From an uncultured Brevibacillus sp. (GTDB lineage: Bacteria > Bacillota > Bacilli > Brevibacillales > Brevibacillaceae), in contig NZ_CANMZW010000045.1 in NCBI RefSeq assembly GCF_947502445.1, positions 1-47,405 on the forward strand: DNA of 47,405 bases. Direction: 5' to 3'. Made by a program: the position numbers and the translations under genes. A model generated the notes under the pieces. It was not told where the DNA came from, ran no database searches, and was given only the letters and a program-made list of their open reading frames with translations. The stretch's first letter is position 1, and each line of letters opens with the position of its first letter. Below, piece after piece: positions 1-8,155 of the stretch.

Positions 1-39
1 GCATTCATCGTCATCTACGAATCATCTGAAAACACAAAA

Positions 40-74
40 AGAGTGTAAAGAAACTGAGGGTTTCTCTACACTCT
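40..74 (-). terminator. Terminator of the HD-GYP gene
   Basis: AGAGTGTA (40-47) pairs with TACACTCT (67-74), and the inner AGAAA/TTTCT extends the stem. On the minus strand it is followed by a T run (complement of 36-40). It lies about 70 bases past the HD-GYP stop. Confidence 0.75.
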
Positions 75-75
75 G

Positions 76-105
76 AGTGGCTCTAATCAGCCACTACTTT
101 TTTAC
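76..105 (+). terminator. Rightward terminator
   Basis: AGTGGCT (76-82) pairs with AGCCACT (89-95), followed by ACTTTTTT. It points rightward and would serve a gene ending left of the window. A third copy of AGAGTGTA at 112-119 could compete with the neighbouring hairpin. Confidence 0.6.
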
Positions 106-142
106 TATATCAGAGTGTATAGATTGCACGAAGAGGTTTTTC

Positions 143-1237
143 TTATACGAGATCACCACAAGCGATGATCATCAAAGCAAGATTTTCAGATAGATTACAT
201 TCGTATGGCTGTGTCAATTCCTGGCCCTCGGCATCTACCAGGACACGAATGATCGGGCGGCTTGGCATTCCTTTGTTGGAATCAACAACAACACCCGACA
301 CCCCAGAGCTTAATGTGACACTGAGCCCAAGTGGATAGAGTGCAATCGTATCGCGCAGTGATTCCACATACTTTTGATCAAACAGCGTGTCCGAACCAGA
401 ATAGAGAACCTCCATGGCTTCATGCGGGAGCATTCCTCTCCGGTATACGCGATGGGAAGTCAACGCATCGAATACATCCGTAACCGCCATTAACCGGCCA
501 TAGGGATGGATCTCATCCTGTTTGAGTTTCCGAGGATACCCTGAACCGTCCCAGCGCTCATGATGCTGAAAGGCACAATGTGCTGCCATCAGAGGAATTT
601 CAGCCTGCCGACGCAGCATTTCAAATCCGTATTCTGTATGCTTTTTCATGATTTCAAACTCTTCCGCAGTCAGGCGACCTGGCTTTTGCAAAATCGTATC
701 TGGAATTTGCATCTTGCCTACATCATGCAGCATTCCGCCGATGCTGATTTCTAGCACTTCCTTTTCCGTATACCCTGTTTTAATAGCGAGAGCGGTACTG
801 TAGAGGGCAACATTAAAGCTGTGGGCGAATATGTAGTTATCGAAAGCACAGGCGTCTGCCAAAAGGTTCATTGCTGCACGGCATCCACTCAGCTCGTCGA
901 CTACCGTCGTCATAACATGACGAATATTTCGCCCGAAGGACTTGTCCGAAAAAAGCTGCTGCCACCTTTGCGGTACCTCATGTACAGCCCGGAATGTTTC
1001 GTGAATAATAGACATAGCCTCTCTGCGAGTTTGATCAGAAATGACTGTCTCCACTATGATGTCATTGGTGCGATCATCCTGAATATAGAGACTTGCTATA
1101 TTTTTGCTCTTGAGTCTCATAAGCATTCGTTGTGTCAGTTCAACACCTGCGCCAACGAGTATGGTTCCATTTTCTGTATAAATTGACCGAGCCAATTTGT
1201 CGCCCGGCTGGCATTTTTGAATAGATGTCAGTCTCAT
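143..1237 (-). CDS. HD-GYP domain protein, probable c-di-GMP phosphodiesterase
   Basis: 364 residues. The C-terminal half is an HD-GYP domain: His139 in a helix, HDVGK at 171-175, HHERWDGSGYP at 225-235 and a DVFDALT segment near 254-260. This family hydrolyses cyclic di-GMP with a two- or three-iron centre, so the protein should lower c-di-GMP and affect motility or biofilm. The N-terminal ~120 residues resemble the DUF3391-like region of many Bacillales HD-GYP proteins. No membrane segment or signal peptide is seen, so it is predicted cytoplasmic. It stands alone, with terminators downstream. All metal-ligand motifs I can place are present, so activity is expected. The physiological input is unknown. 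Confidence 0.88.
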   Translation of the reverse strand: MRLTSIQKCQPGDKLARSIYTENGTILVGAGVELTQRMLMRLKSKNIASLYIQDDRTNDIIVETVISDQTRREAMSIIHETFRAVHEVPQRWQQLFSDKSFGRNIRHVMTTVVDELSGCRAAMNLLADACAFDNYIFAHSFNVALYSTALAIKTGYTEKEVLEISIGGMLHDVGKMQIPDTILQKPGRLTAEEFEIMKKHTEYGFEMLRRQAEIPLMAAHCAFQHHERWDGSGYPRKLKQDEIHPYGRLMAVTDVFDALTSHRVYRRGMLPHEAMEVLYSGSDTLFDQKYVESLRDTIALYPLGLSVTLSSGVSGVVVDSNKGMPSRPIIRVLVDAEGQELTQPYECNLSENLALMIIACGDLV

Positions 1238-1332
1238 GCGAAACCTTCGCCTTTCCTCAGGGTACCCCTATTATAGCGTGACTCGACGAGATTCTACATG
1301 AAAAATTTTCTAAAATGATGTTCACCAAAAAA

Positions 1333-1361
1333 CGCCTTTGTCACAAAAATAGACAAAGGCG
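1333..1361 (-). terminator. Terminator of the yunC-yunF run
   Basis: A perfect 10-bp stem, CGCCTTTGTC with GACAAAGGCG, is followed on the minus strand by GTTTTTT (complement of 1327-1332). It lies 30 bases beyond the yunC-like stop and probably ends the operon. Confidence 0.8.
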
Positions 1362-1390
1362 CTTAATTTCGTTCCTATGTTTCACATACA

Positions 1391-1693
1391 CTACAACATT
1401 TTAACTACAGCATCTCTACCGATCATTCCCGCATGAATTCCTCGCTGCTGAGCGGTAGTAGTCACTGATTCCAATGGCGCATCTAAAAGCTCCTGAATCG
1501 TTTTGACCCCGACAGCCCGACCAGCCAAGATTTCTCTTGCCGCCAGACGCTCATTCAAGAGTCCCACATCAAGTGCCCCGCACATGATATAGCCATGATC
1601 TGTCGTCACGGCGAGCAAGGTCGTTTTCGGCAGACGCACCGTAACTGCAATCGCGGTTCCCTCTGGAAAGTGGATCGGCACTACTTCGACCAT
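1391..1693 (-). CDS. yunC: DUF1805 protein, YunC homologue
   Basis: 100 residues from the ATG at 1693, which has GGGAGG just upstream; the frame is open further upstream but without a better site. The sequence (VPIHFPEGTAIAVTVRLPKT, then CGALDVGLLNER and a final GMIGRDAV) matches the small DUF1805 family typified by Bacillus subtilis YunC. No enzymatic activity is established for the family and I see no classical catalytic motif. It is the last gene of a minus-strand run holding yunF, yunE and yunD homologues, the same neighbours as in B. subtilis, which supports the assignment. Function unknown; cytoplasmic. Confidence 0.8.
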   Translation of the reverse strand: MVEVVPIHFPEGTAIAVTVRLPKTTLLAVTTDHGYIMCGALDVGLLNERLAAREILAGRAVGVKTIQELLDAPLESVTTTAQQRGIHAGMIGRDAVVKML

Positions 1694-1775
1694 CACGATT
1701 CCTCCCTTTTCTTTCCTGTCATGTGGCGTTACCATCCTATGACATCGAAAAGAAAAGTGTGTGAAAAATAGCAGG

Positions 1776-2015
1776 TTAGTGCATCATTGTGGCGGGGAAC
1801 TGTTCGTCCTCCATAGCTACCTTGCGCTTCATGACCTCAATCATGTAGGTAGCCATCATTTGAAACAGCTCTTCCTCCTCCATATCGTCCACCAAGTCGA
1901 TCAGGTCTTCGCGTGACTGATCTGCCAATATCCCGACAACCACCGCGGTGATATCTTCTTCATCTCCGTTTAAATGCCCTCGGTACAGCTCATACAGCTC
2001 ATCAATAAAGCGCAT
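1776..2015 (-). CDS. DUF6154-like small acidic protein
   Basis: 79 residues starting at the ATG at 2015, preceded by AGGGAGGCGG. The longer open frame (to 2138) overlaps the neighbouring nucleotidase gene and was not used. It begins MRFIDELYELYRGHLNGDEE and is acidic and helical (DLVDDMEEEELFQMM), with no membrane segment. I recall such proteins as the DUF6154 family found next to YunC/YunD in Bacillales; this is family recall and no function is known. It lies between the yunD-like and yunC-like genes on the same strand, so it is probably co-transcribed. Confidence 0.7.
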   Translation of the reverse strand: MRFIDELYELYRGHLNGDEEDITAVVVGILADQSREDLIDLVDDMEEEELFQMMATYMIEVMKRKVAMEDEQFPATMMH

Positions 2016-2097
2016 CGTCTGCCGCCTCCCTTTTTCCATAGCATGCCCTGTTTGGAGAGGGACCGTGCCTTTCAGCAAAAAGAGGATATGACACTTG

Positions 2098-3537
2098 TTA
2101 TGGAGAGGAAACCTGTTCCCAGCGCGGGAGAAAGGCATTTTGCAAAAGCGCTTGGTCCGTAACTGTCTTGGCGATGACCTCCCGCAGCGTTTCAGGTAAA
2201 AAGAATTGGATATGTGTTCCTTGGAGCAGATCAGGGAACAGCCTGTTATACATAAACATGTCGACCGTTCCTACCCGATATTCTTGGTCTGCAACGAGCG
2301 GCTTGCCATTTACCTCAATTTCCAAAATATGCGGATGCTCGCCAGCTATGTACCGAATGTGCAACCCATCAACAGCCATCCAGCCTTCTACTTTGCCGCG
2401 AAAACCATATCCCCGAAGCTCCCGGTGCACCATTTCTGGCTGGATCGACTGCTCGAGCATACTCATGAGCTGCTCACCGGTAAGCGTGACTGCACAGGCA
2501 CTGATTGGATGAGGTATGGATGTAAGCAGATCTCCAAAGGACAAGCTTCCTCGATGCAGATCCGCGAGCAGCAGTCCCCCGTTTGCCAGTCCAATCTCTG
2601 CGCCTGTCCACTTGCGGATGCTGGCAGCCAAAAAAGAGCCAAATGGCGTCTCATCACTCCAGCCTACCTGCAGATCATGCTTCAGACTTGTGAACGGATG
2701 GAACAGTTTTTTCTTTGCAGCCTCTTGTTCCTCCTCGATAAACGAGCGCAATTGCTCATCTTCAGGATAATTCTCGGTGGCAAACAGCTCCGCCGATACA
2801 GAAGTCGAACGCTTCGCATCACGATCCCAGCCTAGCTGCACATGTCCCACATATTCTCCAAAGCGTCCAGTCTGAGCGACCAGCGTCCCCGCGATATGCT
2901 CTCCATGTGGAAGAGTATGATGGGTATGCGCCCCCAAGATCACGTCTAGTCCTTCCACCTCTTGAGCCACTCGGCAGTCCGCCTGGTAGCCCAAATGAGA
3001 CAAGAGAACGATCACATCGACCTGTGATCGCAAAGCGACTACCTGCGCCTGAATCAATGGCAATGGCTCTGTTATCTCCCAGCCCATGCTCCGATAAGAA
3101 GGGACAAAAGGAATCGTCACGCCAAGCAGTGCAACCCGCAAATCAGCAAACTCATGAATAGTGTAGGGAACAGCCCAATGTGGCTGCGTACCGCTGGCGG
3201 CGTCTTGCAGGTTGGTAGCTATGACAGTAAACTTTGCTTCCTCATACAACTGATCCAATTTTTCCTTAGGGAGGGTGATTCCTTCGTTGTTGCCAATCGT
3301 CGCGTACTGATAACCACTGCGGTTCATCACGTCGACATTCGTTTTTCCAAAGGTCGCCTCAGACCTCATATCCATCCGGTCCATATGATCGCCGATATCG
3401 ACAGTAAGCACATATTCCCCGCGGCTCTCCCATTCCTCCCGACATATCCGTAGGCAGGTCGCGATCCGCGGCATCGTCGTAAAATGGCTGTGCAAATCGT
3501 TGGTGTGCAACAAGTGCAAGGTACAGGTGTCAGCCAC
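2098..3537 (-). CDS. yunD: YunD-like metallophosphatase / 5'-nucleotidase
   Basis: 479 residues. An N-terminal calcineurin-like metallophosphatase domain carries HTNDLHSH (11-18), GDHMDR (49-54), GNNEG (82-86), SHLGY and GAHTHH. The C-terminal half resembles the 5'-nucleotidase substrate domain. The fourth motif reads GNNEG where most family members have GNHE; I recall the same variation in YunD, so it is probably natural, though it alters a metal-site histidine position. No signal peptide is visible, unlike secreted 5'-nucleotidases, so a cytoplasmic phosphatase on nucleotides or sugar phosphates is likely. It is followed by yunE 24 bases upstream in the same run. Confidence 0.85.
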   Translation of the reverse strand: MADTCTLHLLHTNDLHSHFTTMPRIATCLRICREEWESRGEYVLTVDIGDHMDRMDMRSEATFGKTNVDVMNRSGYQYATIGNNEGITLPKEKLDQLYEEAKFTVIATNLQDAASGTQPHWAVPYTIHEFADLRVALLGVTIPFVPSYRSMGWEITEPLPLIQAQVVALRSQVDVIVLLSHLGYQADCRVAQEVEGLDVILGAHTHHTLPHGEHIAGTLVAQTGRFGEYVGHVQLGWDRDAKRSTSVSAELFATENYPEDEQLRSFIEEEQEAAKKKLFHPFTSLKHDLQVGWSDETPFGSFLAASIRKWTGAEIGLANGGLLLADLHRGSLSFGDLLTSIPHPISACAVTLTGEQLMSMLEQSIQPEMVHRELRGYGFRGKVEGWMAVDGLHIRYIAGEHPHILEIEVNGKPLVADQEYRVGTVDMFMYNRLFPDLLQGTHIQFFLPETLREVIAKTVTDQALLQNAFLPRWEQVSSP

Positions 3538-3561
3538 GACTTTCCCTCCCTTTTTGCTTAC

Positions 3562-4386
3562 TTATCTAACTATAGACTCAACAATCATCTGAATCCCAAT
3601 GCCTAAAATTAAGACACGCAGGACGAGGACGATTGTACGTCCTTTCATTTTGCTGGCAGCAATCGCTCCGAGCTTTCCTCCAGCCCAAGCTCCAGGCGCC
3701 AGCATAGCAGCGTACAACCAGTTTACGTTATCATGGAGAATGTTAGTAGCAGAGCCGATGACTGCAGAGAAAAAGATGACCAGCATCGAAGTCGCTGTCG
3801 CGATGTGCGGAGGAAAACGAAACAGAATCATTATCGCAGGTACCATCAGCACGCCACCGCCTACACCGAACAACGACGAGGTGATTCCCACAAAAAATGC
3901 GATGAGGATCGCACTCCATCTGCTATATCCGTACACAAATTCATTGCCCTCGTTATCCACAAATTGACGTTTGATTTGCCAATCGATATTGCGCGGCTTG
4001 ATTTTGTCCTTGAACATCAAGAGTGCAAACATGCATAGCTGGAAAACGCCAAACAACAGTGAAAAGCTTTTGATTGGTAATAGTGTATTAACATAGACAC
4101 CTACGATAGCACCAGGGGCACTACCAATAAAAAAGAGCAGTGCGCTTTGAATGTCCACTTTTTTCTGTTTGAGGTAGGAAATCGACGACGAAAGCGCCGT
4201 TACTGCAATCACCAATAACGACGTTGCCGTAGCGACCTGTGGAGACATGGAGCCAGGCATGTACATGTTGGCTAGAAATAAGAGCGCGGGGACAAAAAAG
4301 ATGCCTCCACCAAGCCCTGCAATACTGCCAATGCCCCCTGCGATCACACCGATAAATAAAAACACGATAGCAATCGTTACAAGCAT
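3562..4386 (-). CDS. yunE: TauE/SafE-family anion permease, YunE homologue
   Basis: 274 residues, about eight hydrophobic segments, with two halves each carrying the glycine-rich signature GxGGGxxxVPA (GLGGGIFFVPALL near 24 and VGGGVLMVPAIM near 175). TauE/SafE (DUF81) permeases move small organic or sulfur-containing anions such as sulfite or sulfoacetate across the cytoplasmic membrane; the substrate here is unknown. The loop between halves is charged (QIKRQFVDNEGNEF). It lies between yunF and yunD homologues, matching B. subtilis order. Its partner genes are a phosphatase and a DUF72 protein, which does not pinpoint a substrate. Confidence 0.87.
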   Translation of the reverse strand: MLVTIAIVFLFIGVIAGGIGSIAGLGGGIFFVPALLFLANMYMPGSMSPQVATATSLLVIAVTALSSSISYLKQKKVDIQSALLFFIGSAPGAIVGVYVNTLLPIKSFSLLFGVFQLCMFALLMFKDKIKPRNIDWQIKRQFVDNEGNEFVYGYSRWSAILIAFFVGITSSLFGVGGGVLMVPAIMILFRFPPHIATATSMLVIFFSAVIGSATNILHDNVNWLYAAMLAPGAWAGGKLGAIAASKMKGRTIVLVLRVLILGIGIQMIVESIVR

Positions 4387-4406
4387 AAAGACCCTTCTTT
4401 CTCCCG

Positions 4407-5258
4407 TTAGAACAACTCCATCTGCCTGGGGTTTAATCCACTCGGGCGAAGGCCCAGCATATCCGAAAACTGCTTTGCATTTGCTGACGCATCTCCCCCA
4501 GAGTTATTGTTGAACAAAATACAGACTTCATCCGCCTCTTTCGCCACCTGCTCAATCCGTGGCACCCACTCAGCGAGCTCCTCCTCGCTGTAGCGATACA
4601 GATAGCGAACATCCCGCCAATTTTGCCCTTCACCAGGATCTCTCCAGCCCGAATGATTACGCCCGTGGAAGCGGACCAACGACAATCCAGGATGCGCTAC
4701 TGCGGTTACAATCGGTACAGAGCCTGCTCCCGCCTGTGGCTCATCACACAAGACATGAGTAGCTTCGATTTTGCGTAAAAAATCGAGCGTCCGCTCGCAA
4801 AAACGCTTATCAAACCAGCTGCGATGCCGAAACTCGACCGCAAATGGATAGCTTGCCATCGCCTGCCTGCACGCTTGCACGTACTGTACATTTTCCCGCG
4901 TGCAATCAAACCAGGGCGGGAATTGAAAAAGCAATGTCTTTAGCTTTTTTGCCTCCACCAGCGGTTGAATGCTCTCTTCGAACTGCCGAAACAGCTCCCT
5001 GCGATGGGCAGGTGCGTCCCCGCGCTGGTGTCCAGTCATCGCCTGATGTGGTTTGACGATAAAGCCAAAACAGTCCGGAGTATCCCGGACCCATGATTCG
5101 TAATTGCGCTGTGGTAAAATAGCATAAAACGAGCTGTCCACTTCCACGATTGGAAAATGGCTCGCGTAGACAGAAAGCTTGTCGCGGTTTCGGACTCCTT
5201 GGGTGTACAGATCATAATGATCTCCCCAGCCGCAGACACCCACCTGAATCGTACTCAT
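4407..5258 (-). CDS. yunF: DUF72 protein, YunF homologue
   Basis: 283 residues. The start MSTIQVGVCGWGDHYDLY and the motifs VEVDSSFY, FGFIVKPH, FQFPPWF, AVEFRHRSW and VRFHGRN are typical of DUF72, a TIM-barrel-like family. The conserved Glu/Asp and His/Arg positions are present. No reaction is firmly established for DUF72. It is the first gene of the minus-strand yun run and starts 59 bases from the divergent JAMM gene, so the promoter must lie in that short gap or just inside it. Predicted cytoplasmic. Confidence 0.85.
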   Translation of the reverse strand: MSTIQVGVCGWGDHYDLYTQGVRNRDKLSVYASHFPIVEVDSSFYAILPQRNYESWVRDTPDCFGFIVKPHQAMTGHQRGDAPAHRRELFRQFEESIQPLVEAKKLKTLLFQFPPWFDCTRENVQYVQACRQAMASYPFAVEFRHRSWFDKRFCERTLDFLRKIEATHVLCDEPQAGAGSVPIVTAVAHPGLSLVRFHGRNHSGWRDPGEGQNWRDVRYLYRYSEEELAEWVPRIEQVAKEADEVCILFNNNSGGDASANAKQFSDMLGLRPSGLNPRQMELF

Positions 5259-5317
5259 TGCTTATGAACCTCCACAATACTGAAATAATTAAACCATGGA
5301 AAGGATGGAGGCGTCCC

Positions 5318-5809
5318 ATGCTACCTGATTGGTTGGGCGAACCCTTTGCGTCTAAGGATAACAAATTATTACTGACCCGAAAAGTAGCGAAACGCCTCCT
5401 GAGTGAAGCTCAAGAGACGTTTCCTTATGAATATTCGGCTTTGCTCAGCGGTAGAGGAAATACCATTACTGGTTATGTACCCATGCCCCACAGCTTTGAT
5501 GAGCACGCTTTTGCTTGGGATGGTGCTACTTTTTTGCATGCCTTGGGCACCATCAGGAAGTCCAACGAACAATGGCTCGGTGTCCTTCACTCTCACCCGA
5601 ACTCTCCACCTCTACCATCGACCAGCGACCACAATGGCTGGCATTATCCGATGCTCAGCTACTGGATTGTCGGCCTCTCATCCGATGAGCCCATTCTCAT
5701 GCTCTATCAGTGGGGAGATGGCGGTTTTGAAAAGCGTGATTATACCATAATTGATGACTTCTGCTCGGATGGCTCTGATGCATGCTCATCGTCACCAAAG
5801 AACTCTTGA
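5318..5809 (+). CDS. JAMM/MPN-domain metalloprotease-like protein
   Basis: 163 residues from the ATG at 5318, preceded by TGGAGG; the frame is open further upstream into the divergent yunF gene but without a ribosome site. It has the full JAMM zinc signature: Glu38 (FPYEYSALLSG), HSHP with His91 and His93, and Asp104 ten residues after the second His. Bacterial JAMM proteins are isopeptidases or deamidase-like hydrolases acting on small sulfur carriers or unknown proteins. No partner ubiquitin-like gene is nearby. Its 3' end overlaps the aspartokinase gene by 70 bases, tail to tail. Confidence 0.8.
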   Translation: MLPDWLGEPFASKDNKLLLTRKVAKRLLSEAQETFPYEYSALLSGRGNTITGYVPMPHSFDEHAFAWDGATFLHALGTIRKSNEQWLGVLHSHPNSPPLPSTSDHNGWHYPMLSYWIVGLSSDEPILMLYQWGDGGFEKRDYTIIDDFCSDGSDACSSSPKNS

Positions 5810-7143
5810 TACAGGGCAATGACGGCCAAATCCGCTTCCTCTGCTTTCACCCCGAACATCATGCTTACCTCGGAGGAGCCTTGGTTGATCATCTCCAGAT
5901 TGATCTTCGCTGCTGCGAGGGCAGTGGTAGCGCGAGCCGTCGTTCCAACCGAGCGCCTCATCCCTTCCCCGACGATCATAACTAGTGCAAGATCGTGCTG
6001 AACCGCGATGTCCTCAGCATCCAGCTCTGTTTTAATCCGTTCTACAATCCGCTGCTCCACTTCAGCCGACATATCCCGTTCCCGTAAAATGACAGAGATA
6101 TTGTCTATCCCAGACGGAGTATGCTCATAGGAGAGACCTTCTTCCTCCAGGATCTGCAACAGCTTCCGGCCAAAACCGATCTCTTTGTTCATCAAATATT
6201 TGCTGACATAAATACTGCAAAATCCACTATCACTAGAAATACCTGATACTCGATTCGTCGCATACGGACGCTCAGCTACGACCAACGTTCCCGGTGCTGC
6301 CGGGTTATTCGTATTTTTGATGCAAACAGGAATGTCTGCCTGATAGGCGGGAATTAAAGCCTCCTCGTGAAAAACACTAAATCCGGAATAGGAAAGTTCC
6401 CGCATCTCCCTGTACGTAATTTCCTTTACCTGCCTTGGTTCTGGAATCAGGTTTGGATTAACGACGTAGACCGAATCCACATCAGTAAAGTTTTCATACA
6501 CTTCCGCCTTGACCGCTGCTGCAAGAATGGAGCCTGTAATATCTGATCCACCACGCGAAAAGGTAACAAGCTCCCCTCCAGTCGAATAGCCGAAGAATCC
6601 GGGAAACACCGAAATCCCTTTGCGCTCACGCAGTGCTGCAAGCTTCTCGTAAGCGATTGGCAGCACGTGAGCATTGCTCGCTTCGTCAGTCACGAGCATC
6701 CCGGCATCTTTCGGGTTAATGTACGCCGCTTCCTCTCCCAGACTGGTCAAGTAATGAGCAACAACCTTTGCGCACGTATCCTCTCCTGCCGCCTTGACTG
6801 CATCGATGAATCTCTCTGTTGAAAGCCCTTGCTTGTTTGCAAGCACTCCCTCCAGTTCACCCTCCACAAGGTTCCACACTTCTCTTGACAGCCCAAGCTC
6901 CTCAACAATTTCCTGGTACCTCTTGTATATGGCCTGTTTCTCCGCTTCCGCCACGCCTTCTTGCAAAAAGCGTTCAGCATAGGCAATCAACAGGTCGGTT
7001 ACTTTCGTATCATCCTTATGTCTTTTTCCTGGGGCGGAGACGACAATCAATCGTCTGCTTTGATCCGCACGAATAATCCCGCATACTTTTTTAATTTGTT
7101 CTGCACTCGCCAGCGAAGTTCCGCCAAATTTTGCAACCTTCAT
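5740..7143 (-). CDS. Aspartokinase (class III-like, YclM/ThrD type)
   Basis: 467 residues. It starts MKVAKFGGTSLASAEQIKKV, carrying the kinase KFGGTS signature, and has VVSAPGK, the GFFGYSTGGELVTFSRGGSD substrate/nucleotide segment and two C-terminal ACT domains for allosteric control. It phosphorylates L-aspartate, the first step toward lysine, threonine, methionine and diaminopimelate. Length and the TKVTDLL segment fit the monofunctional B. subtilis YclM (ThrD) form better than the two-subunit lysC product. The 5' region shows a GGAGGAG ribosome site but no lysine-riboswitch structure I can recognise. It stands alone, its 3' end interlocked with the JAMM gene. Confidence 0.9.
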   Translation of the reverse strand: MKVAKFGGTSLASAEQIKKVCGIIRADQSRRLIVVSAPGKRHKDDTKVTDLLIAYAERFLQEGVAEAEKQAIYKRYQEIVEELGLSREVWNLVEGELEGVLANKQGLSTERFIDAVKAAGEDTCAKVVAHYLTSLGEEAAYINPKDAGMLVTDEASNAHVLPIAYEKLAALRERKGISVFPGFFGYSTGGELVTFSRGGSDITGSILAAAVKAEVYENFTDVDSVYVVNPNLIPEPRQVKEITYREMRELSYSGFSVFHEEALIPAYQADIPVCIKNTNNPAAPGTLVVAERPYATNRVSGISSDSGFCSIYVSKYLMNKEIGFGRKLLQILEEEGLSYEHTPSGIDNISVILRERDMSAEVEQRIVERIKTELDAEDIAVQHDLALVMIVGEGMRRSVGTTARATTALAAAKINLEMINQGSSEVSMMFGVKAEEADLAVIALYQEFFGDDEHASEPSEQKSSIMV

Positions 7144-7347
7144 CTCTACTCCTCCATCTGCCTATCTCTTATCCGTTCCATTTTCTATACAAATCTGATA
7201 TTAGATTAAAGTATCCGCCCAAAAAGTACAAGTGTCTTTTCCTGAAGGACACATCGGAATATTCAAGAGCAGTTTGTACATAGTAACGTTTAAGTGCAAT
7301 TTCGTTGTTGATTTCATTTACGCATGGCTAGCAGCGAGGTGATCCAA

Positions 7348-8100
7348 ATGAAAAAACGTGTTGGGCTTATTCTTCTCCTCTTTTCCGTTTTTCTAGTGCC
7401 TGCTAATCCAAACCCTGTTGTCGCCCAGGACGGGAAGGATCGGGAGTACTACGAGACACGCGGGGATATCGTCTGGGAGGTTCCGACGGATAAAAAAGTG
7501 ATTGCTCTTACTTTTGACGACGGCCCGGACCCCACTTACACTCCCCAAATTGCTGAGCTCTTGAAACAATACCATGCAAGAGCAACCTTTTTCGTAGTGG
7601 GCTCGAGGGTAAACTCGTTTCCAGAAGTGGCACGTTTGCTCGCGAATGAACAGCATGAGCTCGCGAACCATACGTATACACACCCGGATATGCGGCGAAT
7701 ATCGCCTGGGAAGCTCGCTCAGGAAGTCGCGAAAACGCAGGAGACGATTTATGAGGTTACTGGAGCCAAGCCACAGCTTTTTCGTCCTCCCGGGGGATAC
7801 TACAGCGAATCCATCGTGAATATCGCGAAACGGGCTGGCGCATTGGTGATCATGTGGTCCTGGCATCAGGATACCCGCGATTGGAGCGATCCTGGCGTTA
7901 AAAAAATCGTCAACAAAGTACTGAAAAATGCCCGAAATGGTGACATTGTCCTGTTCCATGACTATGGCGGCAATCGTAAGCAAACGGTTCAAGCATTGAA
8001 GGAAATATTGCCAGAACTGCAAAGTCGCGGATATCAGTTTGTGACAGTCTCTGAATTAATGAATCACTATGGGACAAAAAAAGTTGGACAAGGCAACTGA
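7348..8100 (+). CDS. Secreted polysaccharide deacetylase (NodB domain)
   Basis: 250 residues from the ATG at 7348, preceded by GAGGTGAT; an ATG at 7324 lacks a site. The N-terminus MKKRVGLILLLFSVF is a signal peptide. The NodB homology domain has TFDDGPDP, HTYTHPD (zinc His pair), RPPGGYY, a WSWHQDTRDW segment and VLFHD, so all five catalytic motifs are seen. Family members remove N-acetyl groups from peptidoglycan or chitin-like polymers outside the cell. Length and lack of other domains resemble PdaA/PdaB-like and YlxY-like proteins; which one cannot be told. A strong terminator follows 10 bases after the stop. Confidence 0.88.
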   Translation: MKKRVGLILLLFSVFLVPANPNPVVAQDGKDREYYETRGDIVWEVPTDKKVIALTFDDGPDPTYTPQIAELLKQYHARATFFVVGSRVNSFPEVARLLANEQHELANHTYTHPDMRRISPGKLAQEVAKTQETIYEVTGAKPQLFRPPGGYYSESIVNIAKRAGALVIMWSWHQDTRDWSDPGVKKIVNKVLKNARNGDIVLFHDYGGNRKQTVQALKEILPELQSRGYQFVTVSELMNHYGTKKVGQGN

Positions 8101-8110
8101 TAACAGACAA

Positions 8111-8137
8111 GCCCCCTTCACTTGTTAGGAAGGGGGC
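8111..8137 (+). terminator. Terminator after the deacetylase
   Basis: GCCCCCTT (8111-8118) pairs with AAGGGGGC (8130-8137), followed by a T-rich stretch. It lies between converging genes and could also slow transcription from the flotillin side. Confidence 0.8.
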
Positions 8138-8155
8138 CATTTCTATTTCATTTCT

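Noticed and set aside
7144..7347. Possible lysine riboswitch upstream of the aspartokinase
   Set aside because: The gap is too short and shows only one small hairpin (GTGTC/GACAC); the five-stem lysine fold is not visible.
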